64,000 bases of DNA from Phytobacter diazotrophicus (GCA_004346725.1 SMDE01000002.1:448886-512885); one strand, 5' to 3'. Positions 34,362 to 45,992 are shown, counted from the stretch's first letter. Numbers and translations are program-made. The notes: generated by a model not told the origin, from the letters alone.

Positions 34362-35176
34362 TTTACCTTGGCCTGCCGCAATGGTCGCACCCGAAATGGG
34401 TGCGCCTTGGCATCACCAGTCTTGAAGAGTATGCCCGCCACTTTAACTGCGTGGAGGGTAACACCACGCTCTATGCCCTGCCGAAAGCCGAAATTGTCCA
34501 GCGCTGGTACGATCAAACCCACGATGATTTTCGCTTTTGCTTTAAATTTCCGGCGACCATTTCCCATCAGGCCTCGCTGCGCCAGTGCAGCGATTTGACG
34601 CAGGAATTTTTCACCCGTCTTGCGCCGCTGGAAACGCGTATCGGCCAGTACTGGTTACAACTGCCCGCCACGTTTGGTCCGCGCGATCTTCCGGCACTGT
34701 GGGCTTTCCTGGATGCGCTTCCGGCGGATTTCACCTACGGTGTTGAAGTGCGCCACCCGGAGTTTTTTGCCAAAGGCGAGACGGAGTTGTCGCTTAACCG
34801 CGGTCTGCATCAGCGCGGCGTCAACCGGGTGATTCTGGATAGCCGCCCTATTCACAGCGCCATCCCCCACAGCGAAGCGGTGAGGGATGCGCAGCGCAAG
34901 AAGCCTAAGCTGCCGGTTCATGCCCTGGTGACCGCACAAAACCCATTGATCCGCTTTATCGGTAGTGACGATATGGAACAGAATCGTCAATTATTCAGCG
35001 TCTGGCTGGAGAAGCTGCCGCAATGGGAGAAGCAGAGCACGCCATATCTGTTTTTGCACACCCCTGATAACGGCCAGTCGCCGGAACTCGTGGATGTATT
35101 GTGGAAAGATCTTCAGCAGGCGCTGCCCTCTATTGGCACTCCTCCGTCCATTCCTCAGCAATCTTCTCTTTTCTGA
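34358..35176 (+). CDS. yecE: DUF72 family protein YecE
   Basis: 272 residues in the DUF72 TIM-barrel family: [12 protein letters not shown] at the N-terminus, [14 protein letters not shown], and the later VEVRHPEF strand. Function unknown. It overlaps yecD (ATGA) and forms a unit with it. Confidence 0.92.
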   Translation: MIYLGLPQWSHPKWVRLGITSLEEYARHFNCVEGNTTLYALPKAEIVQRWYDQTHDDFRFCFKFPATISHQASLRQCSDLTQEFFTRLAPLETRIGQYWLQLPATFGPRDLPALWAFLDALPADFTYGVEVRHPEFFAKGETELSLNRGLHQRGVNRVILDSRPIHSAIPHSEAVRDAQRKKPKLPVHALVTAQNPLIRFIGSDDMEQNRQLFSVWLEKLPQWEKQSTPYLFLHTPDNGQSPELVDVLWKDLQQALPSIGTPPSIPQQSSLF

Positions 35177-35224
35177 ATGGATTACCTATCATTGTAAAGC
35201 CATCCGCGTATAAAGGGAGTTTGT

Positions 35225-35620
35225 ATGGTAAGCGCGCTGTATGCCGTGCTGGGTGCGTTACTGCTCATTAAGTTTTCATTTGATGTTGTGCGTCTGCGCA
35301 TGCAATACCGCGTCAGCTATGGCGACGGTGGGTTCAGCGAGTTGCAAAGCGCCATCCGTATTCACGGCAACGCGGTGGAATACATTCCGCTGGCGTTGGT
35401 GCTGTTGTTATTTATGGAGATGAACGGCGCTGAAACCTGGATGGTTCACGTGTGCGGCATCCTGCTTATTGCCGGACGTTTAATGCATTACTACGGGCTT
35501 CATCACCGACAGCTAAGCTGGCGTCGTTCCGGAATGAGCGCGACCTGGAGTTCGCTGCTACTAATGGTGGTCGCAAACCTGTGGTATATGCCGTGGGAGT
35601 TGGTTTTCTCCCTGCGTTAG
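35225..35620 (+). CDS. yecN: MAPEG family membrane protein YecN
   Basis: 131 residues with four hydrophobic segments and the MAPEG signature (RIHGNAVEYIPLAL, then GRLMHYYGL). Members are glutathione-dependent membrane enzymes; the YecN substrate is not established. Shine-Dalgarno GGGAG lies upstream of the ATG. Confidence 0.92.
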   Translation: MVSALYAVLGALLLIKFSFDVVRLRMQYRVSYGDGGFSELQSAIRIHGNAVEYIPLALVLLLFMEMNGAETWMVHVCGILLIAGRLMHYYGLHHRQLSWRRSGMSATWSSLLLMVVANLWYMPWELVFSLR

Positions 35621-37371
<1,751 letters not shown>

Positions 37372-37389
37372 TGAGTGACGAAGCCTTTT

Positions 37390-37510
37390 CGCCAGAATAG
37401 TTCGGTTTGCAACAAGGCGGCGACGCGGCGCATCCCCGGGAGCGTAGATAACTACGTGGCCGGAGTGAGCGAGGAAAGCCAACGCCGTTGCAGGCCGGAA
37501 TAGGCAGGCG
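37390..37510. repeat. Dispersed intergenic element downstream of cmoB
   Basis: A GC-rich stretch with CGTAG-ATAA-CTACG at its centre and flanking partly paired GC arms (CCCCGGG, then GCCGG). Similar stretches (CCGGGAGC, stem, then GGAGTGAGCGAGG-like tail) are familiar from between many enterobacterial genes; I recall the pattern but cannot name the element. Confidence 0.5.
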
Positions 37511-37522
37511 AAAGATAAAAAA

Positions 37523-37547
37523 AGGCCCCTGTTAAATGCAGGGGCCT
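37523..37547 (-). terminator. Intrinsic terminator of cutC
   Basis: AGGCCCCTG and CAGGGGCCT form a 9-bp stem with a 7-nt loop. On the minus strand it is followed by a run of seven T, so it ends the cutC transcript; it may also stop cmoB readthrough. Confidence 0.88.
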
Positions 37548-37596
37548 GGTACGAGCAAGCATCATATTGGGCGACATGATGCGCGGTAAAAACCGG

Positions 37597-38340
37597 TTAT
37601 GGGCGATGCTGAACAATCATTGTCTTCATCACCGCCACTGCCTCGCCGTCCACACCATAGCGCGAATACTCATCCGCGGCGGCGTCCGACGACATGGACA
37701 ATCCTGTATTGCGATAACGCATGGGCGATGGTGTCCAGATACCCGCTGAGCTGTGAACTTCTTTCACGCCTGCGTCAAGGAAACGCATCAGGTTCGCTGC
37801 ACGGACACCCGCGCCAGCCATAATGATTGGAACACCTGAATGGGTATTTAGTTCCATAATTAATGAAAGACCTTTTTCTGCGCTCGCCTGTTGACCTGAC
37901 GTCAGGATGCGGGCAACCCCTAAATCTCTCAATTTTTCAGCGGCTTCACGCGGTTTTGCACACATATCAAAAGCGCGATGAAAAGTGACCGCCAACCCCC
38001 TTGCCGCCTCAATAATTTGTTGCATACGCGGCATATCGACATTGCCGTCCTCATCCAGCACGCCGGTTACCATTCCCGGAAAACCCAGTTCGCGGATGGC
38101 CTGGATATCCTCCAGCATGGCGGCGAACTCATCGTCGCTGTAGCAAAAATCGCCCCCGCGCGGGCGCACTATCGGGTGCACAGGGATGGTGACCCGCTGA
38201 CGGGCGGCTTTAAGCGTCCCGAGTGAGGGGGTCAGCCCGCCTTCTTTCGGCGCGGCGCACAGCTCAATGCGGTCCGCCCCGTTTTGCTGCGCGATCTCCG
38301 CACAGGTTGCGCTATAGCAACATATTTCCAGTAACGTCAT
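37597..38340 (-). CDS. cutC: CutC family protein
   Basis: 247 residues beginning [26 protein letters not shown]; a TIM-barrel with [12 protein letters not shown] and the [11 protein letters not shown] segment. Long annotated as copper homeostasis protein, though direct copper binding is doubted. It lies next to yecM as in E. coli. Confidence 0.95.
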   Translation of the reverse strand: MTLLEICCYSATCAEIAQQNGADRIELCAAPKEGGLTPSLGTLKAARQRVTIPVHPIVRPRGGDFCYSDDEFAAMLEDIQAIRELGFPGMVTGVLDEDGNVDMPRMQQIIEAARGLAVTFHRAFDMCAKPREAAEKLRDLGVARILTSGQQASAEKGLSLIMELNTHSGVPIIMAGAGVRAANLMRFLDAGVKEVHSSAGIWTPSPMRYRNTGLSMSSDAAADEYSRYGVDGEAVAVMKTMIVQHRP

Positions 38341-38422
38341 CTCTTCTTCCTTTAAGATGCAGCGTGCTCAGCATGGCATTATTTGGCAACCTGCGTGCTG
38401 AGCGCCCTCACACAGTGAGATT

Positions 38423-38983
38423 CTATTGCTCGCTGGCGACTATCTCTTCTATCGACCAGGGGTGAAATTTGATGGTGACTTTACCATCGGTCACGGCAAG
38501 CGTGGGGTTCGGCAGGCGCTCTCGTTCACCTTTTGGCGAACTGGTCTTCACAAAAATGCCTGGCTGGCTCAACCCCTCATCCGAAAGCAGCGCCAGCGCG
38601 CGGGCATTGAGGGTTTCCGGCTCACCCGGCAGTACAATTTCGATATGCTCCCACCCCTCGTGCGGGTAACGTTTTTCCCCCGGCCACGGCAGTTCGACCA
38701 CGCTAAATGCCCAGTGCGCGACCTGCACCGGTTGCGATAACCTGAACAGACAGATAGGTCGGCCATTAATAAGGTTTTCTGAGAGCAGCTCACCGCACTG
38801 TTCAAAGCCGCGACGCCAGCGTTCAGCCGTCGCGTTCTGGTGACAGCGCAAGGAGATATGGTCAGCATTAAGGTCACGGATATCCAGCCCCAGGCGGGTG
38901 ACAAGGTGTGTCAGATCCTCAATGAAACGCGGGAGATCTGCAGCGATATCCTGCAGTTCGTCAATATGTTGCCAGCCAGTCAT
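38423..38983 (-). CDS. yecM: VOC superfamily protein YecM
   Basis: 186 residues with the YecM layout (DHISLRCHQN, then EHIEIVLPGE and KFHPWSIEEIV), a vicinal-oxygen-chelate fold with potential metal ligands His and Glu. The reaction is unknown. Confidence 0.92.
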   Translation of the reverse strand: MTGWQHIDELQDIAADLPRFIEDLTHLVTRLGLDIRDLNADHISLRCHQNATAERWRRGFEQCGELLSENLINGRPICLFRLSQPVQVAHWAFSVVELPWPGEKRYPHEGWEHIEIVLPGEPETLNARALALLSDEGLSQPGIFVKTSSPKGERERLPNPTLAVTDGKVTIKFHPWSIEEIVASEQ

Positions 38984-39092
38984 TGTTTATTCCCATGCGA
39001 TGAATTCGGGCGATACTTTACCCTGTTCTGCGCATGTCACCAACTCAGGTTATGCAGTGACGTCGCCCGCGTCTGACGTCACTGCCACCCGG

Positions 39093-40052
39093 TTATTTGA
39101 GGTTCAGGCGAAGCCCCAGATCGTTGGGATAGGGATTGAAATAGTTTTGTGCCAGCAGATAGTGGTCAGGGTATTCGCCAAGGTAATGTTTGAGCAACGT
39201 TAAGGGGGCAAGTATCGGCAGCAGCCCGGCGCGATAGTGAAGAATCACCTCCCGAAGCTCACCGCGCTGACGAGGCGTAAGTTTGCCGTGAAAATACCCC
39301 TGAATGTGCATCAATACGTTAGTGTGATTCTTGCGGGAGGCCGGGTGTTTGAGGATCGCCATCAGCTTTTCCCGGTAAGCCTCGAAAAACGCCTCCAGGT
39401 TGTCCCACTGGGAAAGTGACGCGACAAACGGCCCGATCTCCCGGTATCCCGCCTGATGATGTGCCAGCAACTGGAGTTTGTAGCGGCTGTGAAAATCGAG
39501 CAGGCTATGACGGGTCAGACCGCGTGCCCGCAGGGTATTGAGCTCATATAACGCGAATACGCGCTCCACAAAGTTCTCGCGCAATACCGGGTCGTGCAGG
39601 CGACCGTCTTCTTCCACCGGCAGCCACGGGTACGCCGAGAGTAACGCGCCGGTGAAACGCCCCACCCCCTCTTTCCGCCCTCGCCCGCCTTTTTCATCAT
39701 ACAGTCGCACGCGTTCCATTCCGCAACTCGGTGATTTCGCACAGACGATAAAACCGGCCAGTTCGGCAACGCGGGGCAGATACGCCGTGGTGAAGTCATC
39801 TATTTTCTGGGTGACATCCTCATTCGGCGCCTGGCTAAAGCGCATCCGGGTCTCGCCACTGGCGGTCTGAACCAGACGCAACGCCGGGCGGGGAACGGGC
39901 AGCCCCATAGCCATCTCCGGGCAGACAGGGCTAAAGGTCACCCACTGGGCAAGTTCGTCCATCACAAAACCCATGCGCTTATGTCCGCCATCGAAACGCA
40001 CGGCCGAGCCGGTCAAACAGCCGCTGATACCAATCGTCGGTTGAGTTTTCAT
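39093..40052 (-). CDS. DUF523-DUF1722 fusion protein, YbgA-like
   Basis: 319 residues. The N-terminal DUF523 half has ISGCLTG and CAKSPSCGM with conserved cysteines. The C-terminal DUF1722 (YbgA) half has TNVLMHIQGYFHGKLTPRQR and PLTLLKHYL. It is often coded beside photolyase and MerR/LitR-type genes. It follows the DUF3833 gene by 12 bp and so may end the fatty-acid unit. Some recent work links YbgA to 2-thiouracil breakdown; relevance here is open. Confidence 0.85.
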   Translation of the reverse strand: MKTQPTIGISGCLTGSAVRFDGGHKRMGFVMDELAQWVTFSPVCPEMAMGLPVPRPALRLVQTASGETRMRFSQAPNEDVTQKIDDFTTAYLPRVAELAGFIVCAKSPSCGMERVRLYDEKGGRGRKEGVGRFTGALLSAYPWLPVEEDGRLHDPVLRENFVERVFALYELNTLRARGLTRHSLLDFHSRYKLQLLAHHQAGYREIGPFVASLSQWDNLEAFFEAYREKLMAILKHPASRKNHTNVLMHIQGYFHGKLTPRQRGELREVILHYRAGLLPILAPLTLLKHYLGEYPDHYLLAQNYFNPYPNDLGLRLNLK

Positions 40053-40064
40053 ACCCCTCTCCTT

Positions 40065-40595
40065 TTATTGTGTTTTTCGGGTGAAAAAGAGCGTGACCGT
40101 TGCAACGGTAATGCCGAATTTCTTCATGGCGGTTTTGTTGAAAAGGTGTGTATCGTCCTGCAGATACAGCCAGTCATCAAAATGTAGCAGCCAGGTTTTT
40201 CCGTCAGCCGTCACGTTCATGCTGTAACGCCAGTTAAAAGCATTGCCTGCCGCCTGACCCCGTGCGACACCGTCGATATCGCCAGCAGTCCCTTCATAGC
40301 GGCCGTTACCGGTACGCCGGATATGCCACACCCGCTGCTGTTTTTCGCCATCGTCGTACACAAAATGTTCGTTGAGTGTCAGCGTGTCGCCCACCACGTC
40401 GCCCTCTATCTCAACGTGGAAGCGGCGCAATTGTTTACCACTATAGTCCTGCACCATGCCCCAGGCTTCGGTCTTGCCCTGAAAATAGTGAAATATATCG
40501 AGTGGCGGCTGTTGGCGTTGATAGTCATTTATCTCGCTACTGCAGCCCGTCAGCATTAAGAGAAGTGTCAGTCCAAGTGCCAGAATGCGTTTCAT
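40065..40595 (-). CDS. DUF3833 family lipoprotein
   Basis: 176 residues with a signal peptide ending in a lipobox (LMLTGCSS), so it is probably an inner or outer membrane lipoprotein. The mature part has the family motif LDIFHYFQGKTEAWGMVQDYSG and a C-terminal DDWLYLQDDTHLFNK segment typical of DUF3833. It overlaps the next upstream gene by 4 nt. Part of the membrane lipid unit. Confidence 0.85.
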   Translation of the reverse strand: MKRILALGLTLLLMLTGCSSEINDYQRQQPPLDIFHYFQGKTEAWGMVQDYSGKQLRRFHVEIEGDVVGDTLTLNEHFVYDDGEKQQRVWHIRRTGNGRYEGTAGDIDGVARGQAAGNAFNWRYSMNVTADGKTWLLHFDDWLYLQDDTHLFNKTAMKKFGITVATVTLFFTRKTQ

Positions 40596-41119
40596 TGTTC
40601 ACCTCCAATGAGCTGCTGACGCAGCCTGGGGTATTGCGTATGGGGATCGAGCCAGATGGCCAGAAAGCTGATGCTGAACGCCAGGGATTGCGGTGGCCCC
40701 AGCGGGGTAAAGGCTTTTTGCGCCGCCGAAGCGCGATACCAGAACTGCCCTTGTTTATCGTGCAGAACAAACGCCAGTTGCGTGCCCGAACGGACATCCG
40801 GCCAGAGCGTTGCCAGGGTGCGTAGCCAGGCCTGGCTCTGCGCTTCCCGCGTCAGAATGCCCAGCGCCTGCCACTGTTCGCGAGTCGCATCGACCAGTTC
40901 ATCACGCGTGATGTCCCGCGCGTAGGTAATGATTAACGCCTGGTCCTGATCCGCTGCGATATAACCCCCCTGCGGCGTGCGCAGTTGCGAGGTATAAACG
41001 GTAAAGGGCCCCCAGGTTAACGTTGCGTCACCGGTTTTGCGCCAGTTTAGCCAGTCAGAGGCGCTCACTAAGGGAGCGGCGGCTATCAGTAATAGCAGCG
41101 CAAAGCGCAGAGCTTTCAT
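40592..41119 (-). CDS. Chalcone-isomerase-like exported protein
   Basis: 175 residues from the ATG at 41119 (MKALRFALLLLIAAAPLVSA, a signal peptide). The mature part has the chalcone-isomerase-like layout (ALIITYARDITRDELVDATREQW), as seen in proteins encoded beside CFA-type methyltransferases. Probably periplasmic and lipid-binding. It overlaps neighbours on both sides by 4 nt. Confidence 0.8.
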   Translation of the reverse strand: MKALRFALLLLIAAAPLVSASDWLNWRKTGDATLTWGPFTVYTSQLRTPQGGYIAADQDQALIITYARDITRDELVDATREQWQALGILTREAQSQAWLRTLATLWPDVRSGTQLAFVLHDKQGQFWYRASAAQKAFTPLGPPQSLAFSISFLAIWLDPHTQYPRLRQQLIGGEQ

Positions 41120-41601
41120 TGCCGCCTCCCCATCAATAAATGGAAAAAAAGCGCCAGTACCAGCCATCCGAGTCCGAGCCAGCTCAGCACAATAAAGTTC
41201 GGTTGCAGGAATGTAATCGCCCCCAGCCGTTCACCGACATAGTAAGCAACTGGCCCGCCCAGCGTCGCCAGCAACGCCAGCGTCCAGCCCGGCAAGGCAC
41301 TGGTGTGGGTGAGTCGGGTCCAGACGACGGCAAACATCAGCCACAGCGCCACCATCCACAATGGCAGCACGCCATCTCCGCTAAAGCGGATCAATCCGGT
41401 AAGCGCCCAGAGGGCATCCAGCGAGCCGCCAGCCACGGCCAGCACCAGGGCATATACGCGCAGCGCTGGCGCAAGCATAACGCAGGCGAGCATCGCCAGT
41501 GCGAGCCAGACGATAATGCCGCGCTCACGAAACAGCACCACCAGCGTCCAGTAAAGATCGAACGCCACGGCCATGAAGAAAACCTGCAGATGGCGGTTCA
41601 T
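41116..41601 (-). CDS. DUF2878 family membrane protein
   Basis: 161 residues from the ATG at 41601, which overlaps the stop of the methyltransferase gene (ATGA). Five hydrophobic segments fill most of the protein. DUF2878 proteins are coded in this lipid operon in many Gammaproteobacteria. The start upstream at 41682 lies inside the methyltransferase gene and is rejected. Confidence 0.82.
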   Translation of the reverse strand: MNRHLQVFFMAVAFDLYWTLVVLFRERGIIVWLALAMLACVMLAPALRVYALVLAVAGGSLDALWALTGLIRFSGDGVLPLWMVALWLMFAVVWTRLTHTSALPGWTLALLATLGGPVAYYVGERLGAITFLQPNFIVLSWLGLGWLVLALFFHLLMGRRQ

Positions 41602-42818
41602 ACACGTTCCGCGGTCAGTTGCACCACGCTGATGGTGCGTGCATTGAAACCCGCTTCGCAGTAGCCAAAATAGTAAAGCCACATGCGGCGAAAACGCTCA
41701 TCAAACCCCAGCTTTTCAATCTCTTGCCAGGCCTGAACGAAACGCTGACGCCAGTGCGCGAGGGTGCGGGCATAATCGGGCCCCATATCGAACACATTGC
41801 GCACCACAAAATCGGTGTGGCGGGTCATCAGGTTGTTCATTGCCGTTATGCTCGGCAAGAAACCGCCGGGAAAGATGTAACGCTGGATAAAATCGACGCT
41901 TTTGCTGTAATCGTTGTAGCGCTGATCCTGAATGGTGATGGCCTGAATTGCCATTTTCCCACCTGCGCGCAGGCGCGCCTGACAGGTTCGAAAGAAGGTC
42001 GGGAGATAGCGTTTTCCTACCGCTTCAATCATCTCAATCGAAACCAGTTTGTCGAACTGTCCGGTCAGGTCGCGATAGTCGCACAGCAATACCTGAACCT
42101 TATCCTGCAAGCCTGCCTGGAGAATGCGTGCCTGAGCCCACGTGTACTGCTCGCGTGATAGCGTGGTGGTGGTCACCCGACAGCCGTAATGACGTGCGGC
42201 ATACTCCGCCATGGCCCCCCATCCGGTGCCAATCTCCAGCAGGTGATCGTCCGGCGTTAGCGCCAGTTGTTCGCACAATCGCGCCATTTTTGCCTGCTGC
42301 GCACTGGCGAGATCCTGATCGGGCGCGGTGAACAGCGCGCTGGAGTAGAGCAACTGTTCATCCAGGAATTGGGCGTAAAAAAGATTCCCCAGGTCATAGT
42401 GCGCGGCAATGTTTTCCCGCGCCTGCAGACGGTCGTTACGCCGTGTCCAGTGGCGTAGCCGCTCAATCGGACGCCCGAGCAGGCGAAAGCCGCTTTCCAG
42501 TTTTCCTAAAACCTGGCTGTTGAGCGCTAAAATCTGCAACAGCGGGGTAAGCTGATGCGTCTCCCACTCGCCATCCATCCAGGCTTCCGCCGCCGCAAGG
42601 CTACCGCCAGTCAGTAAACGCCAGTAAACGACCGGGGAAAGGATCTGCACCTCTGCGCGCAACGCGGCGGCAGTGTCGCCAAAATGGTAAGTTTGCCCCC
42701 CCTCACGAAGCGTGAGAGACCCCACGCGTAAACCGTTCAGAAGGCGAAAGAGCAACCAGCGCGCGACGCGAGCATTACGCGGCATATCGGGTTCAAGCGC
42801 AAAGACGGGATCGGTCAT
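41598..42818 (-). CDS. Cyclopropane-fatty-acid synthase-like methyltransferase
   Basis: 406 residues. CFA motifs are present: HYDLGNLFYAQFLDEQLLYS, LLEIGTGWGAMAEYAA for SAM, SIEMIEAVG, and YIFPGGFLPS. It would methylate or cyclopropanate unsaturated acyl chains of membrane phospholipids. It is distinct from the housekeeping cfa gene, and its neighbours (DUF1365, FAD oxidoreductase, DUF3833) are the standard set in lipid operons linked to singlet-oxygen or light responses. Possible product: methylated or furan-type fatty acids; inference. Confidence 0.9.
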   Translation of the reverse strand: MTDPVFALEPDMPRNARVARWLLFRLLNGLRVGSLTLREGGQTYHFGDTAAALRAEVQILSPVVYWRLLTGGSLAAAEAWMDGEWETHQLTPLLQILALNSQVLGKLESGFRLLGRPIERLRHWTRRNDRLQARENIAAHYDLGNLFYAQFLDEQLLYSSALFTAPDQDLASAQQAKMARLCEQLALTPDDHLLEIGTGWGAMAEYAARHYGCRVTTTTLSREQYTWAQARILQAGLQDKVQVLLCDYRDLTGQFDKLVSIEMIEAVGKRYLPTFFRTCQARLRAGGKMAIQAITIQDQRYNDYSKSVDFIQRYIFPGGFLPSITAMNNLMTRHTDFVVRNVFDMGPDYARTLAHWRQRFVQAWQEIEKLGFDERFRRMWLYYFGYCEAGFNARTISVVQLTAERV

Positions 42819-43537
42819 GAGCGTTCACTCCTGCTGACGGGATGGTTATAAAGGGGTACGCGCTTAAGCCACAGACGCAGCGCCTGCCAATAAATGGCCA
42901 TCACGGTCTTGAGCGTCATGAGCGGAATACGCAACAGCAAGGACGTGAGTGCAGCGCGCGTTAATGGACGCCGGGTCAGACGCAACGTGGCGTCGAAGAC
43001 CTTCGCCTCCTGATGGTTTTCGATATGCATATGCAGCGTTTTTCCAGGACGGTTAAAGCGCCAGTGATAGACCATATCCATCGGATTAAACGGGGAAACG
43101 TGGAACGCTTTTTCCAGCGGGCGGGCATTCTGTCCGTCAACGGCATAGTAATGTCGTTCATTCCAGGGCGTATTGCGCACCTCGGCCAGCACCCAACACA
43201 GAACGTCTTGCTGGTCGTAGCAGTAATAGAAGTTGACCGGGTTAAAATGAAAGCCGAAATAGCGCAGTTGAGTGAGCAACATCACCCGCCCCTGCGGACG
43301 CTCGCCGGTCAGATTTTCCAGCCGTTCGAGAACTTTCGCCTTAAGCGGCGATCCCAGCGGATAATCTTCGTCATAAAAGGCAGCGGCAGCAAAACGGTTA
43401 CGACGAATGCCTGACATCGGGAGTGCGTCCAGCTCATCCAGATCGAGCCAGGCCATAAATACGCGATAGTTGAAATGGTGCTCACGGGGCAGAAGACGCC
43501 GATGGCGTAAAACACCTTCATAAAGACAACTGTTCAT
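42815..43537 (-). CDS. DUF1365 family protein
   Basis: 240 residues from the ATG at 43537 (MNSCLYEGVLRHRRLLPREH), the canonical start of the family; the earlier in-frame ATG at 43747 lies inside the FAD gene. Family motifs YRVFMAWLDLDEL, NPVNFYYCYD and VSPFNPMDMVYHWRF are present. Function unknown; always next to CFA-like and FAD proteins. It overlaps the CFA-like gene by 4 nt. Confidence 0.9.
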   Translation of the reverse strand: MNSCLYEGVLRHRRLLPREHHFNYRVFMAWLDLDELDALPMSGIRRNRFAAAAFYDEDYPLGSPLKAKVLERLENLTGERPQGRVMLLTQLRYFGFHFNPVNFYYCYDQQDVLCWVLAEVRNTPWNERHYYAVDGQNARPLEKAFHVSPFNPMDMVYHWRFNRPGKTLHMHIENHQEAKVFDATLRLTRRPLTRAALTSLLLRIPLMTLKTVMAIYWQALRLWLKRVPLYNHPVSRSERS

Positions 43538-43538
43538 A

Positions 43539-44798
43539 TTACTGGCCCTCCCCATCGGCGATGCCCTGCACCACATCGAGCGCGCTGCGAACACCATCCT
43601 CATGAAAGCCGTTGTACCAGTAAGCGCCGCAGAACCAGCTACGCTGACGGCCATTAATCTCACCGCGCCGCGCCTGTGCCTGCCAGCTTTGCGGGTTAAA
43701 CAGCGGGTGCTCATAAACAAAGCGTTTCCAGACGTAGAGTTCATCAACGGGCGTGTCCGGGTTCAACGTTACGCAGAATAAAGGCGCTTCCTTTGGCAGC
43801 CCTTGCAGGATATTCATGTTGTAGGTCACGCACGCGCTTGCCTGATCCTGCTCACTCAGGCGGTAGTTCCAGCTTGCCCAGGCACGCTCACGTTGCGGGA
43901 GCCAGCGTCGGTCACTGTGCAAGACCACCTCGTTACGCTGCCAGCCGATACCGCCGAGAATCTCTGTTTCCGCAACCGTGGGATCGGCAAGCATCGCCAG
44001 CGCCTGTGCGGAGTGGCAGGCAAAAATAACGTGGTCAAACGTAGAGGTTGCATCGGCAAGTTGGATTTCCACCCCCTTATCGTGGCGGGTAACGCTCTGC
44101 ACCGGCGTATTGAGATGCAGCGTCAGGCGATCGCCGAGTTTGGCGAGCATGGCGCGGATATACTCACGCGAACCGCCGGGTACCACATACCACTGCGGGC
44201 GATGGGTCACATCCAGCAGTCCATGATTCTCAAAGAAGCGCAAAAACAGCGGCAACGGGAAACGCCGCATCTCTTGCAGGGACGATGACCAGATGGCCGC
44301 CCCCATCGGCAGAATGTAATGGCGGGCAAAAAAGGCGCTGAACCGGTGCTCATCGAGAAAGCTTTGCAGTGTGGCTTTCTCATCTACCTTGCCCGCGAGA
44401 GCCTGTTTTGCCTGGCGGTTAAAACGCACGATATCGCTGAGCAGATGCCAGAAAGATGGGTTAATGAGATTTCGGCGCTGGGCAAACAGCGAAGCAAGGG
44501 TGTGACCGTTATACTCCAGCCCACTTTGCGGATTGTGGACGGAAAAACTCATTTGCGTCTTCTGTCCGGCGATACCCAGTTCGCTGAGCAGCCCCATAAA
44601 ACGCGGGTAGGTGCGATCGTTGTAGACGATAAAACCGGTATCAATGGCCCATCTCCCCTGTGGGGTAGTGACATCCACTGTAGCCGTATGCCCGCCGGGC
44701 GTGGCTTGTGCTTCAAATAGTGTCACCTTGTGATGACCGGCGAGCCGCCATGCACAGGTCAGCCCGGCAATGCCGCTACCAATAATTGCAATGTTCAT
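43539..44798 (-). CDS. FAD-dependent amine-oxidase-like oxidoreductase
   Basis: 419 residues. The Rossmann motif IAIIGSGIAGLTCAWRL is at the N-terminus, with EAQATPGGHTATVD for FAD, and the C-terminal YNGFHEDGVRSALDV. Similar proteins lie next to DUF1365 and CFA-like genes and may desaturate or oxidise acyl chains. It overlaps the SDR gene by 4 nt. Confidence 0.9.
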   Translation of the reverse strand: MNIAIIGSGIAGLTCAWRLAGHHKVTLFEAQATPGGHTATVDVTTPQGRWAIDTGFIVYNDRTYPRFMGLLSELGIAGQKTQMSFSVHNPQSGLEYNGHTLASLFAQRRNLINPSFWHLLSDIVRFNRQAKQALAGKVDEKATLQSFLDEHRFSAFFARHYILPMGAAIWSSSLQEMRRFPLPLFLRFFENHGLLDVTHRPQWYVVPGGSREYIRAMLAKLGDRLTLHLNTPVQSVTRHDKGVEIQLADATSTFDHVIFACHSAQALAMLADPTVAETEILGGIGWQRNEVVLHSDRRWLPQRERAWASWNYRLSEQDQASACVTYNMNILQGLPKEAPLFCVTLNPDTPVDELYVWKRFVYEHPLFNPQSWQAQARRGEINGRQRSWFCGAYWYNGFHEDGVRSALDVVQGIADGEGQ

Positions 44799-45514
44799 GG
44801 CCGTACCATCCTGCGTAAGAATGCCCGCTGCACAACGGCGGGAAGAGAGGAGAGCGAGCGCAACAGCAACCCAAAAGCGCCCGGAAATGCGATATGTGTT
44901 TTGCCCTTTGCGAGACCGCGACGAATCGCCGTTACCGCCTGCCCGACGCTCACCTGACCAGGCATAGAAAAGTCGTTTTTACGGGTCAGCGGGGTGTCGA
45001 CAAAGCCCGGCGAAACCACGGTGACAGCGATCCCTTTCGGCTCCCAGTCCAGGCGCAAACTGTCAGCAAACCAACTGAGCGCAGCTTTTGACGCGCCATA
45101 GGCTTCGGCGCGGGGAAATGGCAGCCAGTGCGCCATCGAACTGACCAGCACAACGCGACTTCCGGGTTTAAGCTGTGTCTGGAGCGCGGCAAGACAGTTC
45201 ACCGGGCCAAGAAAATTGGTGCTCATCACCCGTTCGACAAGAGCGGCATCCACCACCCCATGATCCAGATATTCGCAGGTGCCCGCACAGAGAATAACCA
45301 GATCGGCATGACAATCGGCCAGCGCCTGGCGACTAGCGTCCCTGCCTGTCATATCGAAAAGACGCACGCTAATGTTGGGGCTGAATTGTTGTAATGCCTC
45401 AAGACGCGATGGATCGCGCCCGCAGGCAATGACGAGGTAGCCATCGGCGGCGAAGGATTTAGCAAGCCCCTCGCCAATACCCGAACTGGCACCCGTGATA
45501 AGCACCGTTTTCAT
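44795..45514 (-). CDS. Short-chain dehydrogenase/reductase
   Basis: 239 residues. TGASSGIGEGLAK binds the cofactor, the catalytic tetrad includes Ser in LVSSMAHW and YGASK (Tyr-x-x-x-Lys), and PGFVDTPLT follows. Part of the lipid-modifying unit; substrate unknown. Confidence 0.9.
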   Translation of the reverse strand: MKTVLITGASSGIGEGLAKSFAADGYLVIACGRDPSRLEALQQFSPNISVRLFDMTGRDASRQALADCHADLVILCAGTCEYLDHGVVDAALVERVMSTNFLGPVNCLAALQTQLKPGSRVVLVSSMAHWLPFPRAEAYGASKAALSWFADSLRLDWEPKGIAVTVVSPGFVDTPLTRKNDFSMPGQVSVGQAVTAIRRGLAKGKTHIAFPGAFGLLLRSLSSLPAVVQRAFLRRMVRP

Positions 45515-45945
45515 GCGCGAACCCTCTTTTTCACACCGCGGACCGCCCAGCCCAGAACGGGAAGATGCTCATACAGCATCTCCCCGGCGTCGTAATAATC
45601 ACGCTGATGTAAGACATGCTCCCCCTGCACTTCCACGACCGAGCAGCCTGGCAGCGTGAGGGGTTCGTTGCCACGGATATGCGGATGCGACCAGTGCATG
45701 GTCCAGGTCACCGCAAACCGCTGACCATCACAAAGCGGGGGATCAATAGCGAAACGGCACTGTTCAACGTTCGCCAGCAGATGGGTGAAGTAACGATGGA
45801 TAGCAACGAATCCGTGATGCTCGCCAAACGGATCCTGCAACACCGCATCGGGATGATAGAGCGCGCTCAGCGCCGAAGGCGGCTGGCTGTCCAGTTCAGC
45901 GTAGTAATGAACAAACCGATCAATGACGGACTGCATGGTGCTCAT
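45511..45945 (-). CDS. NTF2-like (SnoaL) family protein
   Basis: 144 residues from the ATG at 45945 (AAGGG 8 nt upstream). The cone-shaped NTF2-like fold is suggested by FVHYYAELD, YHPDAVLQDPFGEHHG and the C-terminal VLHQRDYYD. It is the first gene of the leftward lipid unit, which starts about 50 bp after the operator-like dyad at 45993-46024. Confidence 0.82.
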   Translation of the reverse strand: MSTMQSVIDRFVHYYAELDSQPPSALSALYHPDAVLQDPFGEHHGFVAIHRYFTHLLANVEQCRFAIDPPLCDGQRFAVTWTMHWSHPHIRGNEPLTLPGCSVVEVQGEHVLHQRDYYDAGEMLYEHLPVLGWAVRGVKKRVRA

Positions 45946-45992
45946 GGGTCTTACCCTTTCCGTTGACAAAACGCGGCTATCGCTTGATCTAA

